From contig OX393577.1 of the NCBI GenBank assembly GCA_947652605.1, positions 27,841,466-27,905,465 of the forward strand: a DNA stretch of 64,000 nucleotides, in the 5' to 3' direction. Positions within the stretch are counted from its first letter, which is position 1, and each line of letters begins with the position of its first letter. The notes under the pieces are model-generated. The model saw only the letters and a program-made list of their open reading frames with translations, was not told the DNA's origin and ran no database searches. Source of the stretch: Elmis aenea. Its lineage: Eukaryota > Arthropoda > Insecta > Coleoptera > Elmidae. Positions 59,701 through 64,000 of the stretch are shown piece by piece. The translations under genes and the position numbers were made by a program.

Positions 59701-62013
59701 TTTAGGTATTACCATTTTATGTAAAATAAAATTGAGCAAAATGTTTTCCCTTAACATATTTGTGAATTAGCAACAAAGCCGAGATACTTGGGTTTAAACA
59801 TTTTATTCGTTTTCGGTTTTTAGTTATATCACGTAAGCCATGAACGAAACAAGATCTTGTTTAAAATACACTCCTACAGAGCTACACTTTGTCCCGTTTA
59901 TAGCCAACCATGTATTATTATTATTTGCGGATACAGCAATGGTGCCCCAACAAAAAGTGAAACCTCCTGTATATATTTACAGAAAATAAAAATATTACAA
60001 ATAATCATAATAATATAGATTAAAATTGTGAGATTTCTCGAAAATCTTAAAAATTCCACATAAGTAAATGTAAAAAATAATTCTTGATTCTTGAGAAATA
60101 AAACCTCAAAAAATGATAAAACCCTAGTTTGGTAGGGTTATTTCTGAAACCAAACGAGATATTCGAAGTATTAATAATCTCTGGGACGCTCGTATAAACA
60201 AAATGGAACCAAAACTGTAGCTCACTCTTTATGGCCTTTCTAGCATGAATATATTTAAATGCCTATTAAATACCATGTATAGTAAAAACGAATAAACTAT
60301 TTTCAGCAAGTTATTTAAAAATAGTTAAAGTGGGTCGATCAGTTTTGATGCACGATTAAAGATATTAATTATAATTCCTTTATAATGTCCCTAGAAACAA
60401 AACCGTTATTTGATGAAGCGTAATTTTGTTCCTATTTATTATAATTACAAAAATATAATAACATATCGACGAAATACTTGTATGTTGGTGTCCAAATAAA
60501 ACAAAACGAAAATTATTTACGGAGCCCGTAAGACTAAAATATCCGGATCACGTTGGGTGATAAACTGTTACAATATAGAGGGCCATTCTGAGATAATTCC
60601 AACATTTGTCTTCAATTTTCAGGTATAATCTATTCAATAAATAAAATTAAGTCGGGTGGGAGCATCTTTGCTGCAATCTTTTTTGACGTTCACATAAAAC
60701 ACATCCAGAAGGTAATAAAATCTTAGGCATTCCAACAATCCTACACCATTTTCTATTATTACGCGCCTTATTACCGAGAGTAAGACAACAATGTCTAAAA
60801 CACCTACCAGTATTAGTAGGCTGGATATCGCATTTCAAATTATTGATAGCTCATTTACTTTTTCACATTTTAGCGGTCGATCACATCTGCTTTTGCATTC
60901 ATCAGACAAACGGTAGGCAGAATGTGCTTCATGACCACTTAAATAGTAACGATTAACAACTGAATAAACAAAGATTGTTCAGAATTAACACTTTAGTGTA
61001 TTCATTTTCAGCACACAGCTGAATAAATTATTTCCTCTACACAACTATTGTCACCACATTGCTTTGGTAATCTCGTATAAACAACATAATAAACGCGTAA
61101 AATTAGAAACGAAAGTTGAAAGTGGGCGTAAAATTTTAAAATTCGACAAAACTAAGATTATATTACATTATAAACGTCCGTAAATAAAGGCTAATATACC
61201 TAACCATGATCAATTACAAACTTTTATTTAGGAATGTCATAAATGAGAATTAAAAAATAATGAAAGAACCTAACGTGCTTTTTTCAGTTATTAAATTTAA
61301 CAAAAAAAAACTAACACAAACCAAACCTACAAAGATTAACGATACAACTTTCTGTATTATGATTTTTTTAATTTTTATAAAATCAGAACACTAACGTATT
61401 ATAATTAGCAACAAGTGACACATCACATAAAAACCTAACAAAAGTAAGCGGCGCATTTTGATCCAGTTAAAAGCCATTTTTCTGGTCAACTTAATAACAT
61501 TTAAATACTAAATTATTATCAATAAATCAGTACGAATATAATTTATTACCTTTATGTGTGTATACCTGTACGGAACAAACTGTAACAGTATTATCGATGA
61601 CATATTTAGAATAAATTGCCCAAGACGATATTTTTATGTGGTTGTAACCTGAACAGTAACAGTAAAACACATGTTTTAAGACCAATAAAATGGGAAACAA
61701 CTTAATCTAAGTAACACGTCGCTTTCGACTAAAACACAGTTTCAATTATTGTGACAAAGGAAATTTATTAGCGTGTTAACTCAATATCTTAAGACGGTAA
61801 ACTATACTTGGCTTACTAACAAATTTTGTGTCTTTTGTAGAAAGCACCACAGCAAAACAACTTAATTATTTGAAGTTTAATGTGATAAAAATCATCTTGT
61901 AATCAGATAATTTCGCTTATTCGTTTAATACAATATCAATTCTGCTGGGAATAGATAAAAAGATTACCTTTTGTAAATAAAAAGTTAATAAAAATTGTCA
62001 CTGTTGTAAGCAT
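35664..62013 (-). CDS. Large secreted Sushi/EGF/HYR protein, twelve exons, 1948 aa
   Basis: Minus-strand exons in order: 61968-62013, 57195-57281, 45094-45438, 42237-42425, 41805-42185, 40760-41752, 37728-40706, 37457-37669, 36580-36700, 36250-36526, 35829-35931 and 35664-35776. They sum to 5847 nt with consistent phases. Domains in order: signal peptide; basic linker with RHKR; Sushi (78-153); EGF (about 185-222); three calcium-binding EGFs (223-349); an EGF split by an acidic region (350-680); 23 EGFs and a Sushi in one exon (681-1673); Sushi (1674-1744); and HYR modules (1745-1912). It is presumably a secreted or matrix protein; no transmembrane segment was seen. The paralogue at 24623-34041 is tail-to-tail with it. 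Introns 1 and 2 are 4.7 and 11.8 kb. The C-terminus is the least certain part. No orthologue is asserted. Confidence 0.85.
35829..35931 (-). CDS. HYR exon (end of second module)
   Basis: EPGTRFGLGVHHVTYIATD … CHFTVTIK is the classic closing strand pattern of HYR. Phase 0 in, phase 1 out. Acceptor TTTTAAG is a weak variant. Confidence 0.8.
36250..36526 (-). CDS. HYR exon (second half and next module)
   Basis: It continues YVSAQPSWG…VTFTAFSPATN…CNLVINVVDTEAP, which completes the first HYR. VQDCPNDMDYTLSKG then begins a second HYR up to FTDNVGVVSVHKSR. Confidence 0.88.
36580..36700 (-). CDS. HYR exon (first half)
   Basis: It encodes DYPEPIIRCPNGGEL and the VKIPRPESNVDWR block. The small paralogue's HYR exon has the same order (HIKFPQPTTNVDWK). 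It ends in phase 2 at GTAAAT. Confidence 0.8.
36971..37186. mobile_element. Short hAT element in intron 8
   Basis: Ends CAGTGGGCAAAT and inverted GGCCCACCCCTG. The flanks ATTTAGAT and ATCCAGAT agree at 6 of 8 positions, as for an aged target duplication. Same family as 59263-59505. Confidence 0.65.
37457..37669 (-). CDS. Sushi exon 8 of the large gene
   Basis: SCPRLGRVAMGRLVPDTC … CTLQCQKGYKPA … CLSDLNWSPL … IWGAC is a complete Sushi module with an expanded final loop. Phase 1 at both ends. Confidence 0.85.
37728..40706 (-). CDS. Giant exon: 23 EGF repeats plus Sushi
   Basis: A single open exon of 2979 nt. Repeats 1, 2, 4-8, 22 and 23 begin D-I/V/K-N/D-EC like calcium-binding EGFs. Repeats 9-21 instead begin N/DPC and mostly carry NNGGCSH, with no acidic calcium pair. 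Repeat 3 (KVQCSHDYIKEDN) has lost cysteines. A Sushi module (YCSMFRTPINGKVKC to GENEPYC) closes the exon. Confidence 0.95.
40760..41752 (-). CDS. EGF interrupted by an acidic repeat region
   Basis: The exon opens with EGF cysteines 1-4 (DVNEC…KSC…GC…GSYYC376), then runs through about 290 residues dominated by Glu, Asp and Lys, including eight EEDYK-type pentamers. It closes with CPTGLKLKKDGTC (667-679), which has the spacing of EGF cysteines 5 and 6. Acidic Tyr-containing repeats are candidates for tyrosine sulfation (inference). Confidence 0.88.
41805..42185 (-). CDS. Triple calcium-binding EGF exon of the large gene
   Basis: 381 nt, with modules starting DVDEC, DINEC and DIDEC. Residues are largely identical to the + strand exon 31032-31412 (CLLNNGHGPC, CEDIDECK, GRSGCSHGC). 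All calcium-site residues are present. Confidence 0.93.
42237..42425 (-). CDS. First EGF exon of the large gene
   Basis: It encodes a Ser/Pro-rich lead and a compact EGF with CEHDCKIDNGESRCICYSG ending NHC. Phase 1 at both ends. It corresponds in position to the EGF at the end of exon 2 in the paralogue. Confidence 0.82.
42426..45093 (-). other. Intron 3 of the large EGF gene
   Basis: Mostly AT-rich. 44030-44770 contains three degenerate copies of a block reading GCGAATATTTCTGAAATCG/CGCAAGAGTAAAGT in both orientations, probably an old repeat. Its 5' end (minus sense) overlaps a possible + strand exon. Confidence 0.5.
44893..45086 (+). CDS. Candidate + strand exon with leucine-rich-repeat character
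   Basis: A strong pyrimidine-rich acceptor (TTTTTATTTTCAG) opens a frame of about 64 codons ending in TAA. It encodes FCERCDANDIRGPNLKC, then QNLKVLRVQLP and FLDLIKLKL, which resembles an LRR N-terminal cap and first repeat. Codon choice looks coding. It ends 7 bp before the opposite-strand Sushi exon. No partner exon was recognised, so it may be one exon of a nested gene or a remnant. Confidence 0.35.
45094..45438 (-). CDS. N-terminal Sushi exon
   Basis: It starts NNKNRHKRSHKKSKK, with a RHKR furin-type motif at 50-53. A Sushi module then runs from C78 to C152, with the fourth-strand Trp in KKKWLGKVPVC. A basic insertion (RKRSPHNTSSEERRGRK) lengthens the first loop. The small paralogue has no counterpart of this exon. 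Confidence 0.82.
46060..46260. repeat. Two inverted transposon ends, head to head
   Basis: GGTTCCAAAATGTCGCGAAT…GGAAACCCTA is followed by its inverse TAGGGTTTCC…CGACATTTTGGAACC. Both resemble the TAGGGTTTC ends of the hAT element at 8825. Confidence 0.5.
47100..48265. mobile_element. 1.17-kb foldback transposon
   Basis: AGGGTAGTCCAAATTCGATGG on the left mirrors CCATCGAATTTGGACCACCCTG-TA (ends 48265) on the right. The arms pair almost to the centre (CTCATGTGGTACAAG / CTTGTACCACATGAG). No coding frame. Confidence 0.82.
49538..51373. mobile_element. 1.84-kb near-perfect palindromic transposon
   Basis: Ends TA-CAGGGATGCGCAAAAGTATG and its inverse CATACTTTTGCGCATCCCTG-TA. The arms are about 900 bp each with the centre near 50456. 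They are so alike that the same frame MKIILTIDYLTL… appears on + at 49898 and on - at 51013. The termini resemble Tc1/mariner ends. Confidence 0.88.
51983..52309. repeat. 327-bp hairpin
   Basis: Arms of about 155 bp, from ATTTGCAAGTATTTTACC to GGTAAAATACTTGCAAAT, fold around a centre near 52146. An ACAGGGTGTTC terminus at 51795 suggests a partial foldback element. Confidence 0.8.
53568..53912. mobile_element. Pogo/Tigger-like non-autonomous element
   Basis: Left end TA-CAGTGGACCTTCGA and TTCGA-rich sub-terminal repeats (AACTCGAAATTCGAAC; AACTCGAAAGTCGAAC). The right end is weaker (CCTTGGAACG-TA). A short frame starting MAPKKLLE at 53739 may be the vestige of a pogo transposase start. Confidence 0.55.
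53950..55068. repeat. Degraded hAT-like element
   Basis: TGTCCAACC near the left and GGTTGGACA at the right are inverted. Internal patches (GCTCCTGCGCGCGGGCTC) are GC-rich. No intact frame and no sure target duplication. Confidence 0.4.
55259..55817. mobile_element. 559-bp foldback element
   Basis: TA-CAGGGTATTTCAGGAGAA and GGAGCTGGTAGTATGGACCA pair with TGGTCCATACTACCAGCTCC and TTCTGAAACACCTTA-TA. Centre without coding sequence. Confidence 0.8.
57195..57281 (-). CDS. Exon 2 of the large EGF gene
   Basis: The 87-nt exon lies between ACTTTCAG and GTAAGT, phase 1 to phase 1. It encodes LFIVAEGHENKKNG and a short Lys-rich stretch. It has no domain. It bridges the signal peptide and the Sushi exon in frame. 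Confidence 0.65.
57795..58773. mobile_element. hAT element built of AACCGGTT repeats
   Basis: Ends CAGGGCTCGAAACCG and CGGTTTCATGCCCTG. The flanks CTTTACAAT and CTTTACAT fit a degraded 8-bp duplication. Both sub-terminal regions consist of repeated (T)AAACCGGTTTA units. A retroelement fragment is nested at 58036-58515. Confidence 0.7.
58036..58515 (+). mobile_element. Non-LTR retroelement 3' fragment
   Basis: It starts TTTACCCGGCGTTGCACGGG and ends with GAACAAACAAACACACAAAC and TTTTATATATGTAGATAG. This combination is common at 3' ends of arthropod RTE-type elements and their derivatives. Family assignment is tentative. Confidence 0.45.
59263..59505. mobile_element. 243-bp hAT element with perfect target duplication
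   Basis: Ends CAGGGGTGGGCAAA and TTGCCCACCCCTG. Flanked by CTCTAAAT at 59255-59262 and again at 59506-59513. GGCCCGC motifs inside. Confidence 0.88.
59520..59985. repeat. Uninterrupted copy of the intron-2 repeat
   Basis: It matches the two halves found at 29310-29500 and 30775-31003 and ends CCTCCTGTATAT. It lacks the foldback insertion. Confidence 0.6.
61968..62013 (-). CDS. Signal-peptide exon of the large EGF gene
   Basis: ATG to a GTAATC donor in exactly 46 nt, phase 1. It encodes MLTTVTIFINFLFTK, which continues into exon 2 as DLFIVAEG. It was found by searching the minus strand for a hydrophobic start with the right phase. The equal length to the paralogue's exon 1 supports it. No strong TATA box is visible; a TCAGT initiator at 62056-62052 would give a 40-nt 5' UTR. 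Confidence 0.65.
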
Positions 62014-62154
62014 TGTGAATTGCCTTGTTAATTGCTAATTTTGACTGTTTAACTGATATAAAGTTTAAAAACTTTAAGAGAAATTAAACACGATAACACC
62101 TAAAATATTTAAAATGTTATTTGTTTAAATTAAACTATGGTTTGCTGGTTTCAA

Positions 62155-62235
62155 CAGGTTTATTTTTTTATTTTTTTAAAACGTCCTACATGTTTCGCCG
62201 AAATTAGGTTTTATCGGCATCCTCAGGGCTAAAAA
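62155..62235. repeat. Possible retroelement remnant upstream of the large EGF gene
   Basis: CTACATGTTTCGCCGAAAT and GGCATCCTCAGGGCT resemble short sequences seen in Penelope-like and other retroelement remnants. Assignment is weak. It lies about 140 bp upstream of the gene's ATG. Confidence 0.25.
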
Positions 62236-62259
62236 GTGTTTTTTGTTATTATGCAAGGT

Positions 62260-64000
62260 CTGTCGCAAAAATAACCGAACTTGTTGAATACAACAAAACA
62301 CAGGCATTTTTTGGGGATAAATGTTTTATTTTATTGAAAATACATTCTCTCTGCGGCCATATAACGATTTGCATGGCCAACTAATGCATCAAACGACTGT
62401 GCTATATCCATTTGTGGAATGCTCTTGAGGATGCTCGTCACGGTCTTTTGGATGTAGGGTCATAACGTTTTCTTTGCATAGATAGTTTGAGCCGTGGAAA
62501 CAAAAAGTAATCACACGGTGCTAAATCCGGCGAATACGTTGAATGTTGCAACACGGTCACTTGTTTTTGTGCCAAAACAAAAAAGCAGTGACTTCGGCCG
62601 CACGATGAGCTAGTGCGGCCACACGGTGAGCCAGTGCGTTATCGTGCAACAGGATCCAACTGCCAGGTTTACGATATTAAGGCCGAACACGACCAATTCG
62701 TTTTAACAAACGCTTCTTAACGCCCAAGTAGAAGTTACCGTTGATTGTATGACCCTCGAAAACAAATTTTGATCGCTTCGCGCACTTTTTCGTTGTTAGT
62801 AACTTAGGGTTACCATGTTTCAAAATGTTAAACCAGGACAATAATGTTCAAAATCTAGGACAAACTAGGACATTGACAGTTTTAAAAAAGAGGACAAATC
62901 TAGGACACATCACGGAAAGATCACGCTTCCTTTTATATAATTAAAGACAAGAAAAAGACAATTACTCTATATTTTACATTTTTATATCAAATAAAATAAT
63001 TACAACAATAAATATAAACCATCTTTAAAATACATTAAAATTAAACTATTATACATTGAAATTTGCAAATTAACTATAAGTAGTATTTAAAAAAAAAGTT
63101 TCTGTTTAATTTTTATACCTACTTGTCTTCTAGGTCAATTTTAAGAAGAATGTTTTCATCTATCGTTTGTGTTAAAATAGAATCATAAAATCGGCATCAA
63201 TCTGAATTTTGAAAATTAAATTTTGTACAAATTAAACCCCTTACACTGGTTGTCGATAATTTATTGCGCTCTTTCGTCCACTGTGCCTGAATTTAAAAAA
63301 AAATCGTTCCACGTTTGCGTTGTGGTTGGAATTGCAAAAAAAAAATTGTACCATTTTAAAAGTTCAAAAATAAACATTTCCAACCTTAAAACTAACGTTT
63401 AACACTGCACCATACTGCACATTCGTCAAAATGTCTAAGTGACTCACTTCGTAATGGCAGGGGTGCAGCCACAGAAAGACGTGCCGCAGAATAAAATGCC
63501 GCCAAAAAACGAAGTGCCGCTACAGAACAAATAGCCGCAAAAAATGCAGTTTTACAAGATTTTAAAAATCCCGGACACCATCCAAATCCCTACCGGACCT
63601 TCCCCGACGCATGAAAAAAGAGGACATGTCCGGGAAAACCCGGACGCATGGCAACCCTATAGTAACTCCCAGTTTCGGACGAGCTGGACGATCGTCGTCG
63701 TTAATGTCTTTCCGACCTCCCTCAAACCGTTTAAACCAATCATAAACTTCTGTACGAGATAGTTTTGCACCAATTGATGTGTTTCGGTAAATGTTTTATC
63801 AAGTTTAAAATTAATGAAACTGAATATTGACTTTTTGTTCGAACGTCTTTTTCGACCGTTGTACAAAATATACTATTACTTTGGACGCTATAACTCGGCT
63901 TCTGATGATCCGAATGGCATCAAATTTGGATAAAACATCAATTAAGGATGTACCTATTTCCAGAAGACAAAATTTTTGAATAGATGGCGCCACTAGTTTT
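62260..64000 (-). pseudogene. Decayed mariner element, split by a hAT insertion
   Basis: Its 3' end on the minus strand is near 62260 (AGGTCTGTCGCAAAAATAAC as read on +). Transposase pieces on the minus strand include a helix-turn-helix part (TEVYDWFKRFEGGRKD, 63700-63760), DDRPARPKLGV next to the insertion, and WILLHDNALAH plus YSPDLAPCDYFLF (62500-62660). Frameshifts and stops make it inactive. The 5' end may continue past the window edge. Confidence 0.85.
62805..63659. mobile_element. 855-bp hAT element inserted in the mariner
   Basis: Terminal repeats TAGGGTTACCAT and ATGGCAACCCTA, flanked by TAGTAACT at 62797-62804 and 63660-63667. Sub-terminal AGGACA/TCCGGG motifs. No full transposase frame. 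A patch of iterated GCCGC motifs lies at 63480-63540. Confidence 0.9.

Larger units (their letters stand above)
57282..61967 (-). other. Intron 1 of the large EGF gene
   Basis: A 4.7-kb intron with two hAT elements and the repeat at 59520. 60000-61960 is AT-rich. It holds one cysteine-containing short frame (60647-60838, minus) that I do not recognise. Confidence 0.55.

Overview
The window is eukaryotic and almost certainly from an insect. It is AT-rich, its genes have introns with canonical GT/AG borders, and it is crowded with short DNA transposons, mariner relics and one tRNA-derived SINE. I favour a beetle or another holometabolous insect, but the sequence alone does not prove this.

Layout. 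(1) 1-743, + strand: the last two coding exons of the circadian bHLH-PAS gene Clock; the rest lies off the left edge. (2) 3390-8164, - strand: a complete six-exon phenylalanine hydroxylase gene (Henna type, 454 aa), tail-to-tail with Clock. A second, well-formed first exon with its own TATA/initiator pair lies about 9 kb further upstream (17198-17444). (3) 8.2-24.6 kb: largely gene-free and full of non-autonomous DNA transposons, including hAT, foldback, piggyBac-like and palindromic MITEs, with a SINE nested in a hAT-like element. (4) 24623-34041, + strand: a five-exon gene for a secreted 738-aa protein with a lysine-rich region, EGF repeats, a Sushi domain and a HYR domain. (5) 35664-62013, - strand: its larger convergent paralogue. 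It has twelve exons and 1948 aa, with Sushi, about 27 EGF repeats (23 of them in one exon), an acidic EEDYK-repeat region, two more Sushi domains and HYR modules. The two genes share a 46-nt signal-peptide exon and a 381-nt triple-EGF exon of exactly equal length, so they look like an inverted duplication that later diverged. (6) 62260-64000, - strand: a decayed mariner split by a hAT insertion with a perfect 8-bp target duplication.

Phenylalanine hydroxylase makes tyrosine for cuticle tanning and melanin. The EGF/Sushi/HYR pair are probably extracellular-matrix or cell-surface proteins. I see no evidence that the neighbouring genes act in one pathway.

The most unusual biology is in the paralogue pair. 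In the large gene, one EGF domain is split between Cys4 and Cys5 by about 290 mostly acidic residues. In the small gene the corresponding EGF stops at Cys4 and runs straight into Sushi. There is also a possible opposite-strand exon with leucine-rich-repeat character that ends 7 bp from an exon of the large gene.
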